A stretch of DNA of 64,000 bases from Ustilaginoidea virens. Lineage: Eukaryota; Ascomycota; Sordariomycetes; Hypocreales; Clavicipitaceae. A program made the translations under genes and the position numbers. A model generated the notes under the pieces. The model was not told the origin of the DNA, made no database searches, and saw only the letters and a list, made by a program, of their open reading frames with translations. Shown piece after piece: positions 46,324 to 58,200 of the stretch (position 1 is its first letter; each line of letters opens with the position of its first letter). The stretch lies in contig NC_057318.1 of assembly GCF_000687475.1 (NCBI RefSeq), positions 3,596,001 through 3,660,000 of the forward strand, given 5' to 3'.

Positions 46324-46332
46324 CATGCATCG
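46324..46332. repeat. right target-site duplication CATGCATCG of the outer transposon
   Basis: This is an exact copy of 33448-33456 and directly abuts the right TIR. Confidence 0.85.
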
Positions 46333-47572
46333 ACCAGCTAGGTACCTTAGGTATGTACGAGTCTCCGTACTTCGTACTCCGTGCGGATACAGTGCCCACT
46401 GTCCACATACCATGTACCGGACTTGTTGCAGCACGTGCGCTGTATTCCAGAGTCGCAACCGGGGGCGGGCAGGCCAAGCAAAGACTTTGCGAAATCAGAA
46501 ACTCAGATGCAACGCAAAAATGGCCGCTTTGGATGCTACTGTACTTGGTGATACACACCGGCACGGTAAAGAAAGGTACGGTTAAGCTTTTTTTGCATTG
46601 ATCATGTTTTCGTTTCCTCCATGCCAAGCTTCCCAACAGATTCGAATCTGCTGCTTAGATCCGACTGCCTCGGACAGCTTACTTTGGATAAACCACCTGA
46701 TCGTCATATGCTGTCCTGTCCATTCATCCACATACATGCCTCATGACGTCCAATTTCAAGCCACGATGCACTCCCGCGCCTTCGGGATAGGCCTACGCTA
46801 AATTTACCATCCGACGAAACAAAAGGGAGGGAAAGAACAAACGCCATCCTTTGAATTTTGGGCTTCCAAAGTTGTACAAACCCTTCTCGCCTCCTTCACC
46901 TAAGGTATACAGCACCCCTACCGAAGAAAAGGAAGAAAAGGAAAATGAGGAAAGAACAAAAAAAAAAAAAAGAAAAAAAAAGAGGGGGACGAAAGAAAAG
47001 AGGGGAGGGAAAAAGAAAAGAGAGGAGAGAGAAACACGGGAGGAATGCTACCAACGGTAAAAAGCGATGATAGAAGCCTCCCTTCCCTGTGGAAAAAAAA
47101 ACTCGTTGCTCAACAAGCACAACGGCTTGCTGTGACAAAGGAACCGGGGGGGAATACTATGTACAGTGGACTCTAAAGGCGAGACGTAAAGGATACCTCT
47201 GCAAGCATTGCCTGGTGCCGTCGCAGTGCCATGGTCACTTGGCCTGAACAGCCAGCCGTCTGATTTGACACATCTTCTTTCGTCTCCAACCAAAACAATC
47301 CGGCCGGAGGCTGCCAGTGTACAGTACCAAGAGTTTCGACAGAGGTATCGACTTGGGTGTCGACTTCGGGAGGTCAACGAGAATATCCTCACGAATGGGC
47401 CTAGTCGGTTCCGTTCCATCCATGCTCAGACACGTGTTGCAACCGTGGCGGAAACAAAGGGACTGGCCCGTGGCTCCGCCATCTTCATCTCGCGTCGTCA
47501 AATGAGCCTCGAGACATCCAAACAAAGACAGCTGGTCGACTTCAAGATGGTGCGTGCCCCGTCACATCACCA
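46333..47572. other. intergenic stretch right of the transposon island
   Basis: The first 50 bp hold CTAGGTACCTTAGGTA and CTCCGTACTTCGTACTCCGT motifs. These are the same two motif families found on the left flank, so the element landed within a motif-rich spacer. A purine-rich tract lies at 46925-47040. No gene is seen; the last part is the 3' region of the phosphodiesterase. Confidence 0.5.
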
Positions 47573-50528
47573 TCAGGTCGTGGTATCCGAGCTTGGAAGG
47601 GGCGGGCTCGCCGCTTTCTGTCTCCTGAAAAAAGAAAAGTCCTTCATCCTAAAACGACTCGTTTTTTTCCTCAGTGACTTGCCCTCTGCCTTGCCGATGC
47701 TGCCTCCGTGGGCCGACTTGTCCCCGATTACCACGCTTTCGCGAATAACGGTTCTGGGGGATTCATGGCTCGAAGTGCTGGGAGGCGACACCTTGAGGCC
47801 GGTGGCGCTCAATCTTCGTTCCAGAGATTCGGTGCTGACAATGCTGGTACCCTGCGTGCTTGGGGAGAGCGCTAGCCTTCCCGTGGTGGCTGTCGTAGCC
47901 TGTGATTGCCAATCTCCAGAAGAGGCACCAAACGTGCTGCCTTCCGTATTCTCGCTGCAACGCTGCCTACTGAGTTGCGTAGTAGCCTTGCTCTCCGTTC
48001 CGCCATCGCCTTGAAACCGAAAGTTGAACGGATCGTTATCAGCCAAGTGCCGTACGCTGTCGACTGCTGAAGCGTTGGCGTTCTCGTCGTGCGTCGTATA
48101 GTGAAGTTTTGGCATCGCTCCGCCAACTTCTGCGAGCTCGTCGACTGCACATCGCGCCTGTTGTTGAACGTCGTCGGCGACAGCTCGGGGGGATCCTCCG
48201 CTTTCCTCGTTTGCTCCATCCGTCGTGCTTTCAGGCCGCTCCGCCGGGACGTTTACTTTAGATTTATATGGCTGGCCATTGCTTTCGCCCAGACGGCTCG
48301 GCGTCCTGGGAGGCAAGGTGCCCTCGCAGATTCCACACCTCGAATTCGCCACCTCGGTTGTTTGCCTCGCCTTTTCCTCTTGCAACTTCTTCTCGAAAAG
48401 CCCCTTGTTGGTTTCGAGTTCATCCACGACATATCGCATTGCCGGCATGATATCGGCGACGCCTTCAAACAAGGGAATGGCAAACACGTTCATGAAGCCA
48501 AGCTGAGCAGTGGCCAGCGACAGGATATCTTTCTTGGGCTGGGCAAGAAGCGATGATTTGATATCCAATTCCTCTTCCATGGAAGCCTGTCTGGAAAACT
48601 CTTCCGACAGGATGTACATCCATTTAAGGGCTGCATCGTGATGCCGGGCCTAGTCCAGACGGGTCAGGATACACGTCCATGAAGAGCGTACGACAGTCCA
48701 CTCTGCGAATAACTCACCACGTTGCTGATATCGGCACACTTGATCAGAAGCGAGCAGGCAAGGGCTTTATGATCCTCGATTTGGCGACCGCTCCACCCCT
48801 TGATACTTTTGTTATGCTGCAACCGCTCCTGGGCATCCCCAAGCTTCTTCATATAGTCAAAGTGTAAGCCCATGTCCGTCGCGAGTATCGAGCTAATCAT
48901 CAAGCTGCGCATTTTTCGGTCTTCGAATGCGGATGGCCAGTAGCGACGAAGAATTTGCGAGTATGCGGCGCAGTGAAACGACTCCAACACCGACCTATCG
49001 TTGTAAAGCTGCGCCAGTGGTGCGTTGAGAGTGGCCAGAAAGCCGTTGTTAACTCCGGGGTGACCGACGTCATGACCGATGGCGGTGATCAAGAGCGTGA
49101 GTGCCTCAAACGGCGTCAATAATCCTGCCATGGGTGACTTTTCCGCAAAGCTTCTTTGCTCGTGCCCAGAGGGATAAGGCGGGAGCGCACCGATTCGCAC
49201 GAGGAAATTGAACGTAGCTTGCAGCACGTCCACGACATGGCGGAAGTTGTGATATGGGACAAAACTGTTGTAAGCTGCCCGGCAGGCAACAAGGTAGCTT
49301 ACGAGCTGATCTACGATGAATAGTTAGCGCGAGGGGCTACAAGCCAAGTTCTAGCCAGCCGTTTCTTCGCCCATACCTGCCGATAGCCGCCACGGTTCCA
49401 ACTCGGGCAAGACCAGTGCGTGCTTGAACATGACCAAGGCCGCCACTAACAGTTCGTCGTCTGAAAAGGAGTGAGCGCAGAAATGCCAATGCCCCACCGC
49501 ATGGGCAATCTCCACTTGGCGGCGAGAGGAAACAGCGACATGTGCTCCAGTAATCTGGCCGTCGTTGCCATCCAGTCGACAGATACCATTCATCAGTCCG
49601 GAAACCATGGCCTCACGCAGGTAGGCAAAAGGCTTCTGTTCATTGATTCCGACCCAAGAGCGCTTTCGACCTTTGGTGACTTCCAGTATCTCTTGCTGAT
49701 CCTTGGTCGCATCTCTTTGAGCTTTATAGGCACATATCTCGAGAGTGGTGACGCATTTCGAACTAATGGGACTGATGAGCACGTCAGCGGCGCCCAGGTC
49801 CAAACATGTCCGTATCAGCCGACGATTGACTGAGAGTATGGCTTCTGGACTCAAAGGGCTCTCAGAGGCACCGTCCGTCATCTCGTGACCTGTACTGCAC
49901 ATGGATGAACCCGAGTAGCTGATGACGGGAACCGTAACGACAAGTTTCGACATGCTGCGAAGATGGGCTTCGGTAATGATTTTTTGCAGCAGACCTAAGC
50001 CATACAGCTCCTCGTTGGGGGTGTGAATTTCCGAAGTGAGAGAGGTTACAGCGGCAGCGGCAGCGGCAGCGGCAGGAGGGGACGACGATCTAGATCGAGC
50101 AAGTTGATCCTGTAAATGGTCGTCGAACGGGGTGTCGAGTAGTACCAAGGTTGGCGTTATGCTGGTCATGGACCCATCTTGAAGTTGAAACAAGGTTGAC
50201 AAGCAGGCGGAACCTGAGCTACAGATGTGAACTACAAGCATGCTGTTAGTTGTTGCCATGACGGTGGAATAGACGAAAAAAGAGGGCAGCGGAAGGGGGG
50301 GGGGCGGGGGTTAGGCAAAGGAGGAAACAAGCCAAGGATAGAAGAGCGAAACTCACCGTCGCCGAAAGCCTCCAATAGAGGCTTTACCAGTTCTCGGACG
50401 TGATCTCGTTTCCACTCGGACGGATTGGAAGGTTGAGGGGGGTTGGAGACGTCAGACGAGGCGTGTATCAAGCCGTCCTCGCCAACGACACGGTTCACGT
50501 ATATAACATGGCAAGAAAGTCGGTCCAT
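47573..50528 (-). CDS. pdeH: high-affinity 3',5'-cyclic-AMP phosphodiesterase (class I, PdeH/Pde2-like)
   Basis: Four exons on the minus strand: 50528-50357, 50231-49377, 49310-48718 and 48649-47573, giving 898 aa. The N-terminal half contains an Ala run (from a GCC-type repeat) and GADVLISPISSKC. The catalytic domain has the metal-binding signatures YHNFRHVVDVLQA (about residues 362-374) and IGHDVGHPGVNN (about 420-431), then KCADISNVARHHDAALKWMY joined across intron 3. The long C-terminal tail is Ser/Thr-rich and disordered. Class I phosphodiesterases hydrolyse cAMP and shut down protein kinase A signalling. In plant-pathogenic and insect-pathogenic fungi they influence infection structures. 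The start MDRLSCHVIYVNR was chosen because it matches the family N-terminus. An in-frame ATG at 50621 exists. Confidence 0.93.
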
Positions 50529-53500
50529 GGTGGCAACGGGAGGCTGCCAGCCTCGCGACTGGAGCACGTTGACCACACGGGCAGGGTTTTCCACAAGCGA
50601 AAAGCAAGCCCGCCCAGCCAACTATGTTCTCGAAAGATGGACTGAACGCGCAAGTCAGATTAGTCTCGGAAGCGATTGGGTTGATCCTTTTCCCAGGCCT
50701 CGGCCAACGACGTGAATCGCAAGGGTGGCGCTCGCCAACCTCAAGATGGAATCAATGGTATTGTTTCAAGAGTAGAGAGATTTCGTCGCGCGACTGGAGT
50801 AACGGAGTTGAGGCGGGGGGTCCGTGTGGGGGGAAAAAAAAAAAGAAGTAAAAGTTGTTGGAGCCTGTGGAAGGAGGAATGCATTCGTTATTTGCGATCG
50901 CAGAGAGGTGTGGTACGCGGCATTGACAAGCGAGCTTTTTGCCAATAGAGGAGACTCGAGTGGCGGTAAGTGGCATGAGGAGGATGAAAGTTATCGCCCA
51001 GATTTCTGTTTTTATTCTTTTTGGGGGGGAGGGGAGGGAAAGCGTTGCGCGGACGTTGTGAAGAACGGAAATGCCGACTACCTAGTTGAAAAAATTGCGT
51101 TGTCGAGAAAAAGAATCCAAAGGCAAAACAACAAGAAACAAAGAAGACGAAGGAAAGGAAAGGAGCGAGGTTGTTGGAGAAGGAAGGGAGAGAAAACGGA
51201 TCTTGAAAAATGACCGGTTTGTTTGGAGGGGGTCGCACGTGGGGAGGATGGGTGTTGGGAGAATCTAGAAGGTCGAGAGAAGAAACGACAGGCGCGACCG
51301 TCGACATGTCGCAGCAAGTGGATGGGGGAGTGGATGGGGGAGTGGATTGGGGGGGGTTAAGGGGGGGGGGGAAGAGGGTTCCCTCAGGACTCGGGTCAAG
51401 AATTCCAGAAGGCGGCAGACAAGGGGGCTGCTGCGACGGCCTGTCGCACGCTAACCAACTGTGCGCTGCGCTGCAAGGGCCCTGGGGCACACCTGGTTGA
51501 CTACCTCCTCCTAGCTGGGCGCGACAGGGGTTGGTGGGGGGGGAAGGCACCAGACATCTGACGAGACGATACTTGGCCCGAAACCCTCACTCGGCTGGCG
51601 TAGGAGGCAGCACGATGCAACGATTTTAGAGGGTAGGGTAGGGTAGAAGCTGGATGGCGGATGGCGGATGGCGGATGGCGGATAGTGGAAGCGAGACGGA
51701 AGATGCCAGCCATGGCAGATACCAGATACCTACATGTACGATACGTGACAGCAGGCAGGCCCATGCAGCAAGTCGACAAGACGAGTGGGTGTGTTGCGTC
51801 TGGTGGCTAGCAAGTCAAACGGTTCGAAGAGGGAAAGAACAACCGGCGAAGGGGTGGGGACGGGGTGGAGACAGGGTGGGGATGGGAATTTGGGGACTGA
51901 TGTCAGCGTCTTGCAAGGGATCGGCAGTGGACCCTTTCTCATTCCGTCGAATCCCATCCCATCCGCCAAAAAGGCGACATGGACTGACGTGCTCAAGCCT
52001 CAGCCAGGTACCGTCGCGCATTCGAGATCGAACGAGAAGCGACGGCACAGCACAGCACAGCACAGCACAGCACAGCACAGCACGGCCCCGAGGCGGCCAT
52101 GTCTAGGATACTGACGGAATATTGAAAAAAAAGTGTAGCGGCATCAAGGCGCTTTTCGCCATTGGCCTGCCATGCCTCTCGAAATCCCGAGCGAGGCTCC
52201 TGCCGGACAATTGGGCGGACTGGCCCAAGTACCGCATGTACCTCGGTACCTGCCGCGGCATGACACCCCACGGCGAGGGAACGAGGCGTCGTCGCAACGC
52301 TTGCCATGGCGCCGAAGCAGTCACTGCCACTTGGACGAGTTATGCATGCCTCAGCGGACGACTAGGTCGAGCGGCGCAGTGAGTGAAGATGCAAAGCAAC
52401 TCGTGTTTCCGTCCGCCTCGCAATTGGTCGGAATCATGCGTGCTTCTGTACTGTACTCGATACAGTCAAGTTGCTCAACCCACCCAAGCAAGACAAGGCA
52501 GACAGCTCCACCTTCTGACAGAGGACATGACTAAGACGGCCCAGGCGGGCTTTGCGCCGTGGGCAAAGGGACGACGCCCAGTGCGAGACTAAAACATTGC
52601 ACACTACATACAATACAATTACAGTACGAGCCTTAGGTACCTAAGGTACGTACGTATATGTACAGTATGTATGCGTAGTGTGTGTACTCGGCACGAGATA
52701 TTCTCCTGCGAAAGAAAAAAGGGTCAACCGCGCGCAAGAATCCCTCGTCCGGCATGTTTGTTTCCGTAATCGTAATCAACTCCCCACTCTCTGGTCTCTG
52801 GTGAATCTGATCTCGGGCAAAGGCGCAGCTTCAACCGTGTCCTTTTTTTTTTTCCTTTTTTTTTCTTTTTTTTTTTTCCTTCCCAGCCATGGCGGGACCC
52901 AATCCAGACTGTCGTCCAACCATGCACCCGTCCCGGGGAATACATACCTACCTACCTAGGTAGCTATGAGGGCGCTGATCTCGGTTGGACGGAGGATGGG
53001 GGGGGAGGGGCAAGATTCAGCTCTGATTGATGGGGCGCAAAGTTGTCAATGAGTTAATGATAACCACATCACCCAGGGTCAACCGTCGAAATCCCCCATG
53101 GTGAAGACGCCCTAAGCACTTGCGCTTGCGCAGGCAGCGTCTCATAGACCATATGTCTAACAGATGGACATGTGCGATATCGGACATGTCCCCGTTCGGG
53201 GCAGGACCAACCTAGTGATTGAGCAACGGGGGGGAAAGAGCTGGTTAAATGTACGTACCAGACGACGCCTTTGCTATCAGGGTGCTTCCTGCCTGCCTGC
53301 CTGCCTGCCGGGCTCCATCGACCGCTCAAGTCGCAACTGTCGGGCAGTTGTAGAGGTGTAGTACTCCGCGAGTCCGCAGGTAACCGGTCACCCTTCCTCG
53401 GGCAAGATGATACATGTATGTACCTAACCTAGGCCCGGATCGCAAGCGCACGACAAGACAAACTCCAACACCTACACCAACAACGGTGCTCCGTCAATCG

Positions 53501-54588
53501 CCGCCCAACTCGGCTCGGCTCACGGCAGGCCATCTGCTCCGTCTGCTTGGTTTCGACTCGAGTACCTGCATGAGTGAGCGGTTAAAACCAGGGGTACAAA
53601 GCAGACTGGAGAGGAGTCCTCTGCACCTCACCTGTCTGGTTTGCTCACACGGCAAGGCAACTTGGGGCCAGCTGGCACGCTCCATGGTCGGATTTCCGAT
53701 GCCCCACCGGGGGCACCACGCCGAATCCGGCAGCTGATCTGCGGGCCCGCATTACCTCGGGGCCTTTCTGGCGGTTCAGTTGGGCCTGTACCTCCAGCAC
53801 CCAGACCCAGGTACCTCCTACCCTATAGCGAGAGACTTCTGCCGCCTGACATGGGTTCCCATCACGAAGCAACGGCCACCCGGATGCGCATCCTTGAAAC
53901 CCTGATTCACCCCGGTTTCCCGCGCCGAGTACGAGTCAGTCCAGTACACTACACACTACAGTCTTGGTATTGCCTCGTCCCGACCTCGACACCGACGCCG
54001 TGGCTCCGTGACCCCCCCCCCCCCCCGGCCCCCGGGGCAAAGCTGCTGACGTGCTCGCTGCCATGATGGATGGGTCTCTGCATCACCTCGCCACACGCCG
54101 TGTCAAGTATGCATGCAGCTGTATTCCCATCTTCCATCCCCCTCCCCATGCCGTCATTCCCGTCATTCTACCTAGTGTAATGCTGTGATAAAAACAAAAC
54201 CAACAGCGCCAAGCAACGATCCTGCCGCTGTGACAGACACAGACGAGCCCTCATCTCGCCGTCTCTCATGCCGCTGCGCCGCCTTGACAAGACGCTTTCT
54301 AATATCTATTTGCTACCGTGCCGCTCTCAACTCCATTCTTTGATTTGAAACCCGCCCTGCCGCCCTGTTTTTCTTCTTTTCCTTGTTTATTCCCTTCTAT
54401 TTTTTTTTCTCCCTCCCCTTATTCTTTTCTTTTCCATTTAAGCCCTTGTAGCATATTTCTCGAGACGCAAAACGCCAGAGACTGTGATGTGATATAATCA
54501 TAAAGAGGGCTGGTGTCTTGAGGATGCCGTATGCCTACTATTCGATTCCAGCCCCGTCTGCTCCCCCGCTCTCATCAATCACTCTGCG
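50529..54588. other. 4-kb gene-poor stretch with simple repeats
   Basis: This region is upstream of the phosphodiesterase and downstream of the ubiquitin protease. Tracts include G-rich runs at 51330-51375, (GGGTA)n at 51631-51646, (GGATGGC)4 at 51652-51683, (CAGCA)n at 52045-52083, T-runs at 52843-52876, (CCTG)n at 53289-53309 and a C16 run near 54012. CCTTAGGTACC motifs lie near 52630-52655 and 52946-52966. Open frames overlap on both strands and show no domains. The part nearest the phosphodiesterase is probably a long promoter/leader. Confidence 0.5.
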
Positions 54589-55230
54589 TCAAGCCCTATC
54601 TCCTTCCAGGTGAATCTCAGCTACTTCGTCCAAGCTCCCTTCCCTTGTTCCGTCGGCTGGCACGGCCATGACATCTTGGTTGTCCCACGACGCGTTATCC
54701 TCAAAGGGCCCCGTCGACGCCATCTCCGCGTCCTTCTCGGACAGTGCTTGACCGCCATCATCTCCCGAGGAATCAAACTGCGCGTCATCGCTCGGATAAT
54801 CTGCTTCGGCGGCGTCCATGCCGGGCTGGCGGTCCAGGCTGCTGAAGCTCCATGCCTGCGTCATGTCCAATGACCTGGCCCCGACTCGCTGGTGGGGTCC
54901 GGGTCCCTCGTCCTCGATGCTTCGACGAACCGTGTTGCCGCCGTATCCCGGGAGGAGCTCGTCGTCATCAGTTCCCGTCAAAAGGCTTGGGGCTGTCTTG
55001 CCTGATCGACCCGTGGCGCCGTCCTCGCTGGACTCGGTCGCGTCATGATCCGAGTCTTCATTGTCGAATTTTGCCATGATTTCCTTGAACCGAGGCCCCC
55101 CCAACGGCTCGCTGCTCCTGCGACGGTAGAAGAGCAAGTATGCCGCGTTGGTGACGACCGCTGCAGGATTGGAAACCACATGGGCAGTCGAGTCTGATTG
55201 GCGTCATCAAGGTCAGAAGCCCGTCAATAG

Positions 55231-55264
<34 letters not shown>

Positions 55265-58200
55265 CGTGGGAGCATTCAAAACTCGTTGCAGCAACGGGCA
55301 AAACACATACCATTGTAATTGTACCATCGTCCGTCTACAAAATTCTTGGCGTATCCTGTGTAGTGGCCTCCGCCGAGGCCGCCAAAGTGGTCGTCCACGG
55401 CAATCAGGTCATAAATCTCCGCCTTCCCCTCCTCCTTTTGTATAACCCTGGACGTAAGGTCCAGGCCTTCTATGGGAAAGTCCACGAGGGCATCAAGCTT
55501 GTCGCGACGCCAACCGGAGCTGCTAAACCGCTTGAGGTGTGCTACCAGAATGTCCGGCGTCTTCCACAAATCGAATTTTTTGCTCGCCCGCCGGTGCTCT
55601 TTGCATCGAGGGCAATACCACATATCCTGCTCCGATAGAATTTCTGCACGCTCAAACTCGTCGAGGCATTCCTCCAACGTGATGCCGCGAGTACGGCGCG
55701 TGGCTCGCCGGCGTTGCGTCATCTTCAGATCAGGGTCCTGCAGGGTGTCCACGTCAATAAATGTTCTGCTTCCTTGCGAAGCGTTTGGTCTCCTGCTGTT
55801 GTTCCCAAACACAGCGTCCCAAGCCTCCTCGCTCCAGTCGACTACGATGCCTTCAAAAAGTCGAATCAGGGGGCCACCGTCGGCGATTGCGGGAGGCATA
55901 GGCTGGGGAGCGATTGCGTTGGCTCGTTGGCCGAGTTTGCTTCCCCGGCCATGCTTGTCACGCTTCTTGTTGCCCTTCTTCCCGTAGGTTCTATGTCCCT
56001 TGAGCTTCTTGTGACCCCCAGGACCGAATTTGGCGTTGTGTTTGCCAGGCCGGCCATTGAACTGTGATGGAAAGCGTGAGCTGTCATGGGTTTGTACAAC
56101 GCGGGATTCGGACAGATGAGTCTTACCTTGACTGTTGGCGGCGTGTCTTCACCGCTGGACTCCTCCACCATACGCGTCGCGGTGGATTCCGGTGCTGCTT
56201 CGTATTCCTCTCCAGCACTTTCATCATTGCCGGAGCCCGCACTGTTCCAACTTTCGGGACTGGGCTGATCGCCGTCTTTCAGGCTGGGTTCGCGTATGCG
56301 GTCAGAGAGCTTGGGAAGGCTTCTGGTGTTATCGACACTAGACCAACCAGTTGGAACGGGGCCGTCTGAATCGTTCCTAAAGTAGCAAAGTTCAAACAGG
56401 TTTTGCAGGTCCGCATTCAGAAAAGTGCCAGGATGGGCCCATTTCGGCGCGACCGTGTTGAAATGACGGAGTATCTTGGACTGTGAAGCAGCGTTGGTAT
56501 TTCTTTTGTAGGTCCCGTCGGTTGCGTCCTTCATGGTTATATCAACCATATCGTCTTCACCCTCTACCGAATTGGCAGCAACTTTACTGTCCCCAGACGA
56601 GTCGGCATCTGAGGAAGCGGTAACAACTACGTCTCCGTCAGCCCCATCACACGTGTCGGGATTGAAATCGTCTCTGAACTTGGACCATGTAGAAAACGTA
56701 GCGACTTTTTGCAACACTTTGCGTTGGATCGACCCGTAGCTTGAGGCTTCTTCTCTGGTCAGTGTGATGAAATGAGGAGGGGAGACGCCTTCTGGCCCTC
56801 GGGCGCCCATCTCTGGTCTTCGATGGAGAACTGGAACCACCATAGTATCGCACTCCTCTTCGCTCCACTCCGACGATTCGGGAGGAGTATCGATGTCCAA
56901 CATGGAACGAGGCTTCATCCGGGGGTTTTTGCTCGGCCAGTTTGTTGGAACCGCCTCTAGCTCGTGAATTGTTGGAGTGTCTGAGGACTGAATCTCCTCC
57001 GAGACATCCTGGTTGTTGTCGTAGATCTTGAAAAACCTATCCTTGAACTCCTCGGCGCCCATCAATCGATCAACGGGTACACCGGTTCGATCCGAAATGA
57101 ACTGCTTGAGGGACTCGATCGAGCTGTGCTTTGACAATTCGACCTCAATCTTGACAGGGGAGTCGTTGAGTGGGAAGAATTTGACAGCTTTTGACCACAT
57201 GTTTTCTAGCGGTAGTGGAAGAGTCAAGTTGTTGAAGGGATCAAAAGTAATGCTAATCTTGCCGCATTCGGGGCACTTCAGTGTCGATTTGTACAGGCCA
57301 GTGAAGAGATCAGCAATGACGGAATCGTCTCTGCGGCAAGTGATGTCCCAGACCTTCTCCGCCATCTCTCTGATGGCTGCTGGGTTGTTGATCATGTCGT
57401 CGGTGGAGTCGGGCTTTTCAATGTATGGCTTCTTCTTGATCCTGCTCAAGTCCTCCTGAAGGGCATCCAGCAAGAAACCCAGGAATTCCTGAGAATCCTG
57501 CTGACTCCATCCCGAAAAGGTGGGACGGCAGCGGCCAACAGTCGCCTTGAAGTCTCGCGGGCTAACGGAGCCTCGACCTTCAGCATAGATTTCCCGCAAA
57601 AGGCTCCCATAGGCAATGGCAACTCTACCTTCGAATCCGAGCACATTTGCCTTGTTGATCTCGTCAAAATACGACTCGGTCAGGAAGTACTTGGTCAGCT
57701 CTTCAACGCTGCGCACGCACTGTAGTGCAGAGTTCATGTAGCAGGTGTTTCCGAGATTGTGCAGGCCGACAACGCCAGCGCTTTTTCCAAGCCTTTTCTT
57801 CTGCGCTTGGCCTCGTGTCATGGGACCTTCACGAGCTGGGCTACTTCGGTTACTGTTGGTGTTGGATTTAGAAGACACTGAGCTAACAGCTAAGCGGGAG
57901 GAGACGACCTTCCTTACTCGACGCGAATAGTTGCTAACGTAGGCGTTTCCAATGGCCTCATCTAGGATTAAAGTCTGGTCGGTTGTCAAGTCGTAATGCC
58001 GCAAAGCCGTCTGGCCGTTGAACTTGTCGTTTGTGGTGTGGTCAGCGAGAGGCACCGAAATTTTGGTGTCGCGAACTTGCGCAATGGAAGCTCTATCCAC
58101 CAGCATGGTAGGCCAGATAAATCGTCCGGCACTTCTCCCTGGAGCCCCTCCGGGAGAGTCGGGCGGCGTGGGCGCCGACGAAGCATCATTCTCTAGCATC

